Positions 13,015 to 20,719 are shown, counted from the first letter of the stretch. The stretch is DNA of 24,246 bases from Syntrophaceae bacterium UBA5744 (GCA_002419215.1 DIFQ01000021.1:1-24246), one strand, 5' to 3'. Numbers and translations are program-made. The notes: generated by a model from the sequence alone, not told the origin.

Positions 13015-14640
13015 TCAACTGATAATCTTTTTAACCTGCTCGACCAGTTCCGCGACGGTGAAGCACTCGCCATTGTATTTCAGGATCCGTTGAGCCACCT
13101 TAAGGCCCAGCTCGCGCCTGAGCAACTGCGCGAACTGCCCCGTGGCATTGTTCTCGATGCAGATCAGCCTCTTGCGGGAAAGCCCTCGCGCCATTTTCGG
13201 CGTCAGCGGCCAGACCTGGCCGAAATGCACTGATGCCACCGCAATCCCTTCATCCTGCAGGGCCTCGACGGCCTCATTGACAATGAGCCGGTTCGAACCC
13301 CATGAAATGAGGATCGTTTTGGCCTTCTGATCCCCGAATCGGGAGGGCATAACGGTCTCCCTGTGCAGCCCCTCGAGCTTTCGAAGCCGCTTTTCGACCA
13401 TCCGGACCCTCAGGTCGAGATCCTCCGTGATTTTTCCGTCTTCCGTGTGCTCGTCGGAGTCCACCTCGACGCGTGCCTCCGAGAGGCCGGGATAGGTCAG
13501 CGGAGAAACCCCGTCGTCCGTGATTTCATAGCGCCTGTAGCCCGCCTCGAAGACGGGGTAATCCCGTCGAAGCATTTTGGTCGGGACCCGCCCTTCCATG
13601 ATCTGGACGGAGTCGGCCAGGTACTGGTCCGTCAGGATGAATACGGGAACCTGCCAGCGGTCGGCCACATCGAAGGCGCGACGCGCAAGCGCGATGGCCT
13701 CCTCGATGGATCCCGGCGCGAAGATCACCCGGGGAAACTCCCCGTGGCCCGCGTGAAGGACAAAATTCAGGTCCCCCTGCTCGGTCCTCGTGGGAAGGCC
13801 CGTCGCCGGTCCCGGCCGCTGGGCGTCGATGATGACAATCGGCGTCTCCGTCATGCCGGCAAGCGACACGGCCTCCGTCATGAGGGCAAAACCCCCGCCC
13901 GATGTGGCCACCATGGACCGCAGCCCCGCGTAGGAGGCCCCAAGGGCCATGTTCAAGGCCGCGATCTCGTCTTCGGCCTGTTCGAAATGCACGGGGATTT
14001 CCGCTGCGACGGTGGCGAAGTAGTGCAGGATCGACGTGGCGGGCGTCATGGGGTAGCCGGCCACGAACTGGCAGCCGCCCAGCAGGGCCCCCAGGGCGAG
14101 GGCCTGATTCCCGTCGAGCTTGCAGTGATCGACCTTGTTCGGGGCGATGGGCATGCGGGCCGCGAGCTCCCAGCGGGCGGCAAAATCCCGGCCCTTCGCC
14201 AGGGCACTGCGAACCGTCTCATCGGTGGCGGCTTCCCGGACGGCTGCGGGGTTGGCGCCGATGAAGGCGAGAATGAGGCCCACGAGGATGGTGCTCGTGG
14301 CCGTGACATCCTGAAAAGAACCCTTTGCCTCCGCCTCGATCTGCCCCACCCGGTCGGCGCCGATGAAGACGCCGCTCTCCCCCAACGATGGGCGGTGCCT
14401 TCGCTCCGCCTCGCCGCTGTCCATGGCGATGACCATGTCCCAGGGCCTGCCGCTCAGGGCGTGAACGGGCCTGTCGGCCACGCGGACCATGTGGAAGTTG
14501 TGGCCGCCCCGGATTCTCGACATGTAGTTCTTCGTGGCGAAGAAACGGTAGCCCAGCCTGGAGAGGATCTCCGTGAGTTCCAGTTCGACGGAAAACATCC
14601 CCTGCCCGGCTTCCCCGCCGATCAGTACGTTGAATTCCAT
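13015..14640 (-). CDS. korA: 2-oxoacid:ferredoxin oxidoreductase, fused gamma-alpha subunit
   Basis: A 541-aa subunit in which the gamma (CoA-proximal) domain precedes the alpha domain. Residues 1-185 are gamma: IGGEAGQGMFSVELELTEIL (7-26), SRIRGGHNFHMVRV (41-54) and the DVTATSTILVGLILAFIG stretch. From about 197 the alpha domain begins (DGNQALALGALLGG then FVAGYPMTPATSILHYFA), with the pyrimidine-domain run EDEIAALNMALGASYAG.RSMVATSGGGFALMTEAV and DAQRPGPATGLPTRTEQGDL, the hallmark of OFOR alpha subunits. The C-terminal domain includes ILISWGSNRLIVNEAV and CIENNATGQFAQLLRRELG. The ATG follows GGAGGG. This gamma-alpha plus beta two-gene form is typical of bacterial KorAB. Substrate choice is inferred only. 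Confidence 0.9.
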   Translation of the reverse strand: MEFNVLIGGEAGQGMFSVELELTEILSRLGYRFFATKNYMSRIRGGHNFHMVRVADRPVHALSGRPWDMVIAMDSGEAERRHRPSLGESGVFIGADRVGQIEAEAKGSFQDVTATSTILVGLILAFIGANPAAVREAATDETVRSALAKGRDFAARWELAARMPIAPNKVDHCKLDGNQALALGALLGGCQFVAGYPMTPATSILHYFATVAAEIPVHFEQAEDEIAALNMALGASYAGLRSMVATSGGGFALMTEAVSLAGMTETPIVIIDAQRPGPATGLPTRTEQGDLNFVLHAGHGEFPRVIFAPGSIEEAIALARRAFDVADRWQVPVFILTDQYLADSVQIMEGRVPTKMLRRDYPVFEAGYRRYEITDDGVSPLTYPGLSEARVEVDSDEHTEDGKITEDLDLRVRMVEKRLRKLEGLHRETVMPSRFGDQKAKTILISWGSNRLIVNEAVEALQDEGIAVASVHFGQVWPLTPKMARGLSRKRLICIENNATGQFAQLLRRELGLKVAQRILKYNGECFTVAELVEQVKKIIS

Positions 14641-14744
14641 GATGCCCTCCCGCGGGCCCTCAGGGGCCTGCGAACGGTGGTCGGTGCTGGGATTTGGCTG
14701 TCCGGGAATGGGTCATTTCACCGGAGGCGACAGGTACTCGGTCC

Positions 14745-14996
14745 TCAGGAATGGCCCTCGCGCTCCATCTCGGCGATGAGGTCCAGGTAGGTCTTTGCCA
14801 GCAGGTCCTCGAGGATCTGGTTTTTCTTCCAGGAAGGGAACCAGTCGATCTCGGATGCGCTGTCTGCGACGATCTGCTCCCTGCTCTGCCAGAATTTCTC
14901 CTGGATGGCCGAGGCCTTCTCCTGGCCGAACTTTTCCTTGTACTGCATCAGGGTGTGGATGAATTTTTCTCTCGTGGAGCCTTCCATGGGATGCAT
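14745..14996 (-). CDS. Small helical hypothetical protein, 83 aa
   Basis: No family recognised. The product is hydrophilic, probably all alpha-helical (REKFIHTLMQYKEKFGQEKAS, QILEDLLAKTYLDLIAEME), without signal peptide or cysteines. The frame is open further upstream to 15131, but that part is Arg/Pro-rich shadow sequence. I chose the ATG at 14996 (AAAGG just upstream); the ATG at 14987 with longer spacing to the same site is equally possible. It lies 104 nt before korA on the same strand and 80 nt after the candidate selenoprotein, so it may be co-transcribed with the oxidoreductase. Whether it works with that enzyme is unknown. Confidence 0.65.
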   Translation of the reverse strand: MHPMEGSTREKFIHTLMQYKEKFGQEKASAIQEKFWQSREQIVADSASEIDWFPSWKKNQILEDLLAKTYLDLIAEMEREGHS

Positions 14997-15026
14997 TGCC
15001 TTTGAAAAGACGTGGAAACAGGCAAC

Positions 15027-15062
15027 CCGGGGCGCAGGCCGCTTTGGCGACCTCCGCCCCGG
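15027..15062 (-). other. Intergenic hairpin after the candidate selenoprotein gene
   Basis: An 8-bp perfect inverted repeat (CCGGGGCG at 15027-15034 with CGCCCCGG at 15055-15062) encloses a 20-nt loop with a small GCC/GGC stem. There is no T-run, so it is at most a processing, attenuation or stabilising structure between two same-strand genes. Confidence 0.4.
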
Positions 15063-15075
15063 TGCGTTCTTCAGT

Positions 15076-15384
15076 TTATTGTATGATCTTCGGCGGCCCG
15101 CTGAGGGGAAAGCCCGCCTTTTCGAGGGCATCGACGATTTTTTCGATACTGGTTACCTCGTCATCGAAGTGGATGATAGCCATATGGGTGAATTCATTGA
15201 CCTCCGACTTTCCGGCCTTTGCAACGTTGGTAAGGGTCCAACTGACCCTCTCGCGGGTGAAGGGTCACTCGCAGTTGGGCAGCATGACCTGGATGATCCG
15301 CTCCTTGGCCATTGCGGACGAGGCGCCGATCAGGATGGCGAGCACCACGGCGATCAGCACTAGAAAAAGCGATCTGGATTTCAT
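15076..15384 (-). CDS. Candidate selenoprotein: exported heavy-metal-associated-like protein with C-x-Sec motif
   Basis: Read with the in-frame TGA at 15267-15265 as selenocysteine, this is a 102-aa protein; read as stop, it is a 39-aa peptide. Residues 1-27 are a Sec signal (LFLVLIAVVLAILIGASSAMA). The mature part fits a heavy-metal-associated (ferredoxin-like) fold: strand RIIQVMLP, motif N-C38-E-U40-P at the metal-site loop, helix TRERVSWTLTNV, strand MAIIHFDDE and helix SIEKIVDALEKAGFP before GPPKIIQ. The TGA is the only interruption, and the frame on both sides keeps one domain intact. A SECIS-like hairpin lies at 15233-15249. GGAGG stands 8 nt before the ATG. A CxU pair in a periplasmic HMA-like domain suggests metal binding or thiol-selenol redox work. 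Alternatives: decayed gene or sequencing error. No Sec machinery genes are in the window. Confidence 0.75.
15233..15249 (-). promoter_or_regulatory. Putative bacterial SECIS hairpin
   Basis: On the minus strand AGGGTC-AGTTG-GACCCT forms a perfect 6-bp stem with a 5-nt loop. The G at loop position 2 is 23 nt after the TGA codon, within the 16-37 nt range accepted for bacterial SECIS elements with a G in the first two loop bases. A competing 7-bp stem (TGACCCT with AGGGTCA) starts at the TGA itself. Confidence 0.65.
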
Positions 15385-15511
15385 GGACAGACCTCCTTCC
15401 TTTCAATTTCTGCTATTTTAATGACTCCGGGGGCCAAAATCCACACAAATCTGTTTTGCCCCCCGGCGGCAGGGGCCGCAGGAGACGAACGGACAGAAGC
15501 ATTGACGGCAT

Positions 15512-16801
15512 TCAGAGGGGCGCCTTTGCCTTGCGCACCACGGCTTCGAAGAAGGCCGAGCGCAGGGGTTCGATCGCCAAAAGGGCACGGGCCGGCGGGG
15601 TTTTTTCCAGGGCGGCCGCAATGCGCCCGAAGGAGCGCCAGCCCCATTGTTCGTGTCCCTCGAAGACGAGGCTGGCGAGCTTTCCCCGTTCGATGGCCAT
15701 GGCGATCACCTTGTCAAAGGTCGTCTCCGGCGTGAACACCCTCTTGGCACGAGGCCTCATCCGGATCGCCCCGGTCTTGCACCCCGTGTAGCAGACGCCG
15801 CAGCCGAGGCATAGCTCCTCCCGGTGGCGGGCCTTCTTCACGATTTTTTTCCCGCCGTCCGCCTCAACGGGAACCATGTCGATCAGGTCGACAGGGCAGA
15901 GTTTGGCGCACTTGCCGCACCCCTTGCATTTTGTCTCGTCGATCTCGACGGTCCAGTTCGACGTGACGATAGCGTTGCGCTGACCCATGACCCGGATGGC
16001 CTTCATCATCTCGCAGCAGCAGCCGCAGCAGTTGCAGATGTAGGCCGCGTCTTTCTGGACATTGTCCCCCGTCTGGGCAAGCCCCATCTCCTTGCACTGC
16101 TCGAGGATCTTGAGCGCCTCCGCCGTCGAAACGGGACGGGCAAAACCGTTCTTCACCAGGATCTCCGCCCCCATGTTGAGGGCGATGCAGTTCTCCATGG
16201 GCCTGTCGCATGCCTTTCCCAGGTGGGAGGCCTTGTGCCGGCAGGCGCAAAGCGACACGGAGGCTGCCGAGGCCGTTTCAATGAGCCGGGTGGCCCGCTC
16301 CCAGTCGAGGATTTCCGTGTGGTCCCCCTCCGGAAGGGCCTCCTCGCGCACGAGAGATCGGCCGATCTGGGTGTCGGCCGTAAAGACGGAACGGGCGAAG
16401 CGGTCATCGCCGTGCATGTAGGCATCGAAGAGCCTCGCCAGCTCCTTCAGGGGAAGCTTGTCGTCGGTGCGCATGAAGGTGTACTCGAAGAAACCGATGA
16501 CGACGGGCGCGAGCGACACGTAACGGCGCCCGCCCCTGCCGATGTCGATCACGAGACCCCGGAAGGCCATCTCGGTGATCCAGCCGTCGAGGGCTGCGGT
16601 CTCCATGCCGAGCTTCTTCGCGAGCCGTCCCACGGTGATGAAGCGCGTCGGGATCTGCCTGGCGATCTGGGCATCCTCGGGCGAGAAGAGGATTTTCAGG
16701 ATCTCCATGAAATGGGGCGAGTCGGGAGCACCGGTCACGTTGCGGTCGAGGCGCTGCTGCAGGAGGCGGTATTCTTTATCAGGATTGTGGATGTGTCCCA
16801 T
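15512..16801 (-). CDS. Winged-helix / multi-cysteine 4Fe-4S ferredoxin-domain protein
   Basis: A 429-aa soluble Fe-S protein. Residues 30-110 look like a winged-helix region (RFITVGRLAKKLGMETAALDGWITEMAFRGLV). A cysteine-rich centre follows: CACRHKASHLGKAC..PMENC (C185, C187, C198, C205) and ICNCCGCCC (C256-C263). Two [4Fe-4S] ferredoxin motifs are at 292-302 (CKGCGKCAKLCP) and 331-341 (CLGCGVCYTGC), the second lacking the usual proline. Such proteins are common in anaerobic Deltaproteobacteria beside oxidoreductases; their exact job is unclear to me, with electron transfer or redox sensing as options. I chose the ATG at 16801; a GTG at 16810 is in frame. It is divergent from the DUF362/polyferredoxin pair and upstream of the selenoprotein and oxidoreductase on the same strand. 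Confidence 0.8.
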   Translation of the reverse strand: MGHIHNPDKEYRLLQQRLDRNVTGAPDSPHFMEILKILFSPEDAQIARQIPTRFITVGRLAKKLGMETAALDGWITEMAFRGLVIDIGRGGRRYVSLAPVVIGFFEYTFMRTDDKLPLKELARLFDAYMHGDDRFARSVFTADTQIGRSLVREEALPEGDHTEILDWERATRLIETASAASVSLCACRHKASHLGKACDRPMENCIALNMGAEILVKNGFARPVSTAEALKILEQCKEMGLAQTGDNVQKDAAYICNCCGCCCEMMKAIRVMGQRNAIVTSNWTVEIDETKCKGCGKCAKLCPVDLIDMVPVEADGGKKIVKKARHREELCLGCGVCYTGCKTGAIRMRPRAKRVFTPETTFDKVIAMAIERGKLASLVFEGHEQWGWRSFGRIAAALEKTPPARALLAIEPLRSAFFEAVVRKAKAPL

Positions 16802-16857
16802 GGGGGACACTTATCATAACGGGCTTCTGAAAACCACCCCTCTGCTGCCCCGGTAGA

Positions 16858-17003
16858 CCTCTTCCTTGAGGGGAGAGCCCTTCGACTGGCCCTTCGACTG
16901 GCTCAGGGTCGTGAGCTTATCGAACGGGGTCGGGGTGAAGGTGAAAAAGGAGTTGGAATGTTCCCCCTCACCTCAATCCTCTCCCGCGGAGGGGAGAGGA
17001 AGA
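16858..17003. repeat. Cluster of dispersed repeats in the divergent gap
   Basis: Three elements sit between the divergent Fe-S protein and DUF362 genes. A partial REP-like arm at 16858-16880 runs into a CCCTTCGACTGG-type repeat (16878-16925) whose first unit is duplicated and which ends in GTGAGCTTATCGAACGG, able to pair with the start. A complete REP-like copy in inverse orientation lies at 16962-17003 (CCTCACCTCAATCCTCTCCC followed by the complementary arm). The promoters of both genes must lie among or beside these. Confidence 0.7.
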
Positions 17004-17100
17004 CTGAGGATCGGGGTTGCTAGAGGCGGAATCTCCTTTTTGATTTACCTCTGCCCGCGGATCGTGGTACTTTTCGGGTAAAGAATCGAAGGGTCTCGTT

Positions 17101-18003
17101 ATGAAGAGGCGTGATTTTCTAAAGTGGACCGCTTCATCCTCGGTGGGACTTGCGCTTCCCGGCGGCCTTGCCACCTTGGGCCGTATGGCGGAAGCCGCCC
17201 GGGGGCCCGACCTGGTCGTGGCCAAGGGGGCCTCGACCCCGCAGGCCGTGCGTGCGGCCCTGGATGCCTTGGGAGGGATGAAGCGCTTCATTGCCAGGGG
17301 CGACGTGGTCGTCCTGAAGCCCAACATCGGATGGGACCGAACGCCGCAGTACGCCGCCACCACCAACCCCGATGTCGTGGGCGCCCTGGCGAAGCTCTGC
17401 TTCGAGGCGGGGGCGAAAAAGGTCAGGATCTTCGACAACACCGTGAGCGACGCGAGGCGCTGCTACAAGCAGAGCGGGATTGCCGATGCGGCCGCCGCCG
17501 CCGGGGCCGAGGCGGTCTACATGGACAGCCGCAAGTACCGGGATGTCAGGCTCAACGGCACGGTCCTGAAGTCGTGGCCCCTCTACAGCGAGATCTTCGA
17601 AGCCGACAAGATCATCAACGTCCCCATCGCCAAGACCCACAGCCTCTCCGTGCTCACCCTGGCCATGAAAAACTGGATGGGCGTCATGGGGGGCGTGCGG
17701 TTCCGGATCCATCAGCGTATCGACGAGAGCCTCGTCGATCTTTGCCGGGTGATCAAGCCGACGCTCACCGTGCTGGATGCCGTGCGCATTCTTACGGCAA
17801 ACGGCCCCACGGGGGGAGACCTCGACGACGTGAAGCGGCTCGACACGGTTGTCGTCGGCACGGACCAGGTGGCCATCGACTCGTTCGGGGCCACCCTGTT
17901 CGGGATGAAAGGGAGCGACCTCGGCAGCGTGAAGCTTGCCGCCAGGGCGGGGCTCGGGGTCATGGACCTCACGAAACTCCAGATCAAGAGGATCAGTGTC
18001 TGA
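17101..18003 (+). CDS. Tat-exported DUF362 protein
   Basis: A 300-aa DUF362 protein without ferredoxin motifs. The N-terminus is a Tat signal: MKRRDFLKWTASSSVGLALPGG. DUF362 landmarks are FIARGDVVVLKPNIGWDR (62-79), AGAKKVRIFDNT (108-119), NVPIAKTHSLSVLTLAMKNWMGVMGG (179-204) and the closing GTDQVAIDSFGATLFG (about 259-274). DUF362 proteins occur with Fe-S electron carriers, but no reaction is established. The stop codon lies inside the start of the next gene (polyferredoxin GTG at 17996), so the two are translationally coupled and probably form a periplasm-membrane electron transfer module. The ATG follows a weak purine run (AAGGGTCTCGTT), the weakest part of the call. Confidence 0.85.
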   Translation: MKRRDFLKWTASSSVGLALPGGLATLGRMAEAARGPDLVVAKGASTPQAVRAALDALGGMKRFIARGDVVVLKPNIGWDRTPQYAATTNPDVVGALAKLCFEAGAKKVRIFDNTVSDARRCYKQSGIADAAAAAGAEAVYMDSRKYRDVRLNGTVLKSWPLYSEIFEADKIINVPIAKTHSLSVLTLAMKNWMGVMGGVRFRIHQRIDESLVDLCRVIKPTLTVLDAVRILTANGPTGGDLDDVKRLDTVVVGTDQVAIDSFGATLFGMKGSDLGSVKLAARAGLGVMDLTKLQIKRISV

Positions 18004-19561
18004 GTTGACGTTGACGCGCGCACGACGCATCTCGCAGGGCCTGTTTCTTGCCCTCTTCCTATTTCTTTTCATCCAGACGGAGTCGAAGGGGACCGATGAA
18101 CTGGGCTGGCCCGTCAAGATCTTCCTCGACTTCGACCCCCTGATCGTCCTGACGACGTTTCTGGCCTCCCATACCGTGGAGGGGCTTTTCTGGCTGTCGC
18201 TGATCCTCGCGGGTCTCACCGTTTTGCTCGGGCGATTCTTCTGCGGCTGGGTCTGCCCCCTGGGCACGCTGAACAACCTCGCCGGGAGCCTCCGGAAAAA
18301 GCGGCCCAAGCCGCCCGGCCCCGGCTGGTTCCGGCTCAAGTACTACGTCCTCGTTTTCGTTCTTGCCTCGTCGCTCTTCGGCGTGCAGCTGGCCGGGGTC
18401 CTGGACCCCCTCTCGCTGACCATCCGGTCCTTCTCGCTCGCGATCTACCCGGCCCTGAGCTACGCAGCCACGTCCCTTTTCGACGGGATCTACCGGTTGA
18501 ACCTCCCCCTCGTCACCCCCGCGTCGGAGGCCGTCTACGACGTGCTGAAAAAGACGCTCCTGCCCTTCCAGCAGCCCTGGTTTGCGCAGGGAACCTTCAT
18601 CGGCCTGCTCTTCCTTGCCGTCCTGGGGCTCAACCTCGTGCAGCGGCGCTTCTGGTGCCGGTTTATCTGCCCGCTGGGGGCGCTGCTGGGCCTGCTGTCC
18701 CGCCATTCGATCCTGCGCCGGAGCGTGAGCGAGGATTGCGATTCCTGCGGGGCCTGCGTGGCAGCCTGCCAGGCCGACGCCGTTCCCGCCGGCAAAGAGA
18801 AGTGGCGTGCCTCGGAGTGCCTCGTGTGCAACAACTGCGACGATGTCTGCCCGAAGAATGCCGTGAGCTTCGGCCTGCTCAAGGGGCGCCCCACCGGGGG
18901 GCTCGACCTGGGGCGAAGAAACGTAGTGGCCTCGTTTCTCTCGGGGGCCTTCGCCGTGCCGCTTCTGCGGATCTCCCCGCTCGCGAGGCCGCGCATGTCC
19001 GACGCGAAGCTCATCCGGCCGCCCGGGGCGCTCGAGGAGAAGAAATTTCTCCAGAGCTGCGTGCGCTGCGGGGAGTGCATGAAGGTGTGCATCACGGGAG
19101 GCCTGCAGCCGACGCTTCTGGAAGCGGGTCTCGAGGGCCTCTGGACGCCCGTGCTGGTGCCCCGGATCGGGTTCTGCGAATTCCGCTGCACCCTCTGCGG
19201 CCAGGTCTGCCCCACGGGGGCCATCAAGCGGCTGCCCCTGGAGGAGAAGCAGGAGGTGCGTCTGGGGCACGCCGCAATCGACAAGGGCCGCTGCCTGCCC
19301 TTCGCCCATGCCACCCCCTGCATCGTCTGCGAGGAGACCTGCCCGACACCGAAAAAGGCCATATGGCTCGAGGAGGTGACCGTGCGGGACCGCGAAGGGA
19401 AAACCGTCCGCCTGCAGCAGCCCCACGTGGATCTCTCGATGTGCATCGGCTGCGGGGCCTGCGAAAAACATTGCCCCGTCGTCGGCCAGCCGGCCATCTA
19501 TGTGACGAGCGCCGGCGAGTCGCGCTCGGAGGAACACCAGATATTGCTGCGCGCGACCTAG
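17996..19561 (+). CDS. Membrane polyferredoxin, NapH-NapG (MauN/MauM)-like fusion
   Basis: A 521-aa electron-transfer protein. The first half is NapH-like: membrane spans near 14-27, 50-80, 117-136 and 200-215, and paired C-x3-CP motifs at 83-88 (CGWVCP) and 221-226 (CRFICP). Then two [4Fe-4S] motifs at 248-258 and 275-285. A twin-arginine-like hydrophobic stretch follows (LGRRNVVASFLSGAFAVPLL, 305-324), and the second half is NapG/MauM-like with four more cysteine groups at 355-365, 394-405, 433-449 and 483-493, giving six potential clusters. The frame is open upstream to 17936, but the GTG at 17996, with GAGG 4 nt before it and overlapping the DUF362 stop, is the likely start. It would pass electrons between the quinone pool or cytoplasmic ferredoxin and the exported DUF362 protein; direction unknown. 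A terminator follows. Confidence 0.85.
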   Translation: MSELTLTRARRISQGLFLALFLFLFIQTESKGTDELGWPVKIFLDFDPLIVLTTFLASHTVEGLFWLSLILAGLTVLLGRFFCGWVCPLGTLNNLAGSLRKKRPKPPGPGWFRLKYYVLVFVLASSLFGVQLAGVLDPLSLTIRSFSLAIYPALSYAATSLFDGIYRLNLPLVTPASEAVYDVLKKTLLPFQQPWFAQGTFIGLLFLAVLGLNLVQRRFWCRFICPLGALLGLLSRHSILRRSVSEDCDSCGACVAACQADAVPAGKEKWRASECLVCNNCDDVCPKNAVSFGLLKGRPTGGLDLGRRNVVASFLSGAFAVPLLRISPLARPRMSDAKLIRPPGALEEKKFLQSCVRCGECMKVCITGGLQPTLLEAGLEGLWTPVLVPRIGFCEFRCTLCGQVCPTGAIKRLPLEEKQEVRLGHAAIDKGRCLPFAHATPCIVCEETCPTPKKAIWLEEVTVRDREGKTVRLQQPHVDLSMCIGCGACEKHCPVVGQPAIYVTSAGESRSEEHQILLRAT

Positions 19562-19633
19562 TCGCGCAACAGCGGGAATCAGGCATCGGGCTTCAGGCTT
19601 CCGGATCAGGGGAAAAGCATCATGAATCACGGA

Positions 19634-19665
19634 AAAGCCCCGCCGGCGGTAGCCGGCGGGGCTTT
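19634..19665. terminator. Bidirectional terminator between convergent genes
   Basis: A 14-bp perfect stem (AAAGCCCCGCCGGC with its complement, GGTA loop) has A/T ends on both sides and separates the polyferredoxin gene (plus) from the 149-aa gene (minus). Confidence 0.85.
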
Positions 19666-19691
19666 CGTTTCTCATTTCTGTTCGAAGGCGA

Positions 19692-20141
19692 CTACTTCTT
19701 GGCCTTTTCCATCTCCCGGTAGTGCCGGATGATGGTGAATACCCCCTGGTCGAATACCCGGATCGTGCGGTTGAGGGTTTCCACGGCGCGGTGAGCGTCC
19801 AGCGCAGTCATGAAGAGGGCCTGGAAATCCGCGTAGAGCCAGAGGTGGCGCCTCATCATGACCAGGGCGTAGATGGCCTCCTCCATCGGGATCCCTTTTT
19901 GAAAGCTCTCCTCGGCATAGTTCGCGAAGTATTTCTCCAGTTTCTTGTAGGGCTTCTCGTCGAAGTAGACGTTCCGGAAGTTCTTGTAGAAATCCACGGC
20001 AAAGCTGTTGCACTCCGCCTGTTTCGCGGACTGGAACCATGGCGTGTGCGGGTTTTTCCTGACGGCCCTGCACCACTGGTCGGCGATCTTGTCGGCGTGT
20101 CGCTCCGATACTTCAAGCAGCTTGTCGGCAAAGGCGTACAT
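19692..20141 (-). CDS. RsbRD N-terminal-like sensor-type protein, 149 aa
   Basis: A soluble all-helical protein of 149 aa resembling the stand-alone RsbRD N-terminal domain (DUF/PF14361-like): LLEVSERHADKIADQWCRAVRKNPHTP at 8-34, AVDFYKNFRNVYFDEKPYKKLEKYF at 48-72, and a closing helix pair LNRTIRVFDQGVFTIIRHYREMEKAKK. In related proteins this domain is fused to signalling outputs; here none is attached. GGGAG lies 7 nt before the ATG. It is transcribed alone or after the 102-aa gene and ends at a bidirectional terminator. Partner and signal unknown; family assignment is from pattern only. Confidence 0.6.
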   Translation of the reverse strand: MYAFADKLLEVSERHADKIADQWCRAVRKNPHTPWFQSAKQAECNSFAVDFYKNFRNVYFDEKPYKKLEKYFANYAEESFQKGIPMEEAIYALVMMRRHLWLYADFQALFMTALDAHRAVETLNRTIRVFDQGVFTIIRHYREMEKAKK

Positions 20142-20326
20142 GGAATTGCTCCCTTCTGAAGATGAATGGTTGACGGTAGAGGCATCGGTGGAAGACTTGT
20201 TCGCGGACAGGGGAAAGATACGTAAGCGGCCGGCTGAGAAGTCGAAACCAAGGTCCCTGTTCCCGCGAAGCCTGTGACGTCTTCAGGGTCGTTCGGTTGC
20301 CGGCTGCCGCAGCGTATTCAGGCGGA

Positions 20327-20638
20327 TCAGGCAAGCAGGTCGATGATGCCCCCTTTGCGGGGCTTCTTGCCAACCTCGACGTTGCCCTCCCCCGTCAGCC
20401 GGTAGCCGGGTGAGTCATCGTACCGGGTGGCGGCATGGTACAGGTCGATGACGACTGCGCCGCGCTTGGGATCGTGGACGATAATGAACTCATCGGCGGG
20501 AACCTGCGGCAGAGGCGGTGCATCCCCCCTGCGGCCTCCGCCGGGGCCCACCGGGATGAGCATCCCTGCCGGGGGGCCGCCCCGGGAAGGGCCTCTTGAA
20601 TCCGTGCTTCCCGTCCAGGTTGTTCCGTCGATCCTCAT
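20327..20638 (-). CDS. Hypothetical protein, 103 aa, with Gly/Pro-rich N-terminal half
   Basis: No family recognised. From the ATG at 20638 the product starts MRIDGTTWTGSTDSRGPSRG, continues with a disordered Gly/Pro region, then has a compact segment (ADEFIIVHDPKRGAVVIDLYHAATRYD) and ends in KKPRKGGIIDLLA. The order of a flexible start and a short beta-rich end is unlike a shadow ORF. The frame is open to 20683, but a GGGG tract close to 20638 favours the shorter start. No signal peptide or cysteines. Confidence 0.5.
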   Translation of the reverse strand: MRIDGTTWTGSTDSRGPSRGGPPAGMLIPVGPGGGRRGDAPPLPQVPADEFIIVHDPKRGAVVIDLYHAATRYDDSPGYRLTGEGNVEVGKKPRKGGIIDLLA

Positions 20639-20719
20639 GAGATCCCCGTGAAGTGGTCTCAGAGCCCGAGAGGGAGTCGTCACTCGGTCCGGAAACCGTC
20701 CGCGTAAAGGGGTCCGCGC

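Noticed and set aside
13363..14790. 475-aa plus-strand ORF
   Set aside because: Antisense of korA, whose conserved gamma and alpha domains are unmistakable; GC-rich third positions explain the open frame.
15265..15267. UGA as ordinary stop of a 39-aa peptide, or a pseudogene
   Set aside because: Downstream codons keep the same fold to a natural TAA, a SECIS-like hairpin is placed correctly, and a signal peptide with only 12 further residues makes little sense; still possible, so kept as a refutation test.
18059..19675. 538-aa minus-strand ORF
   Set aside because: Antisense of the polyferredoxin gene; it crosses the bidirectional terminator and has no recognisable domain.
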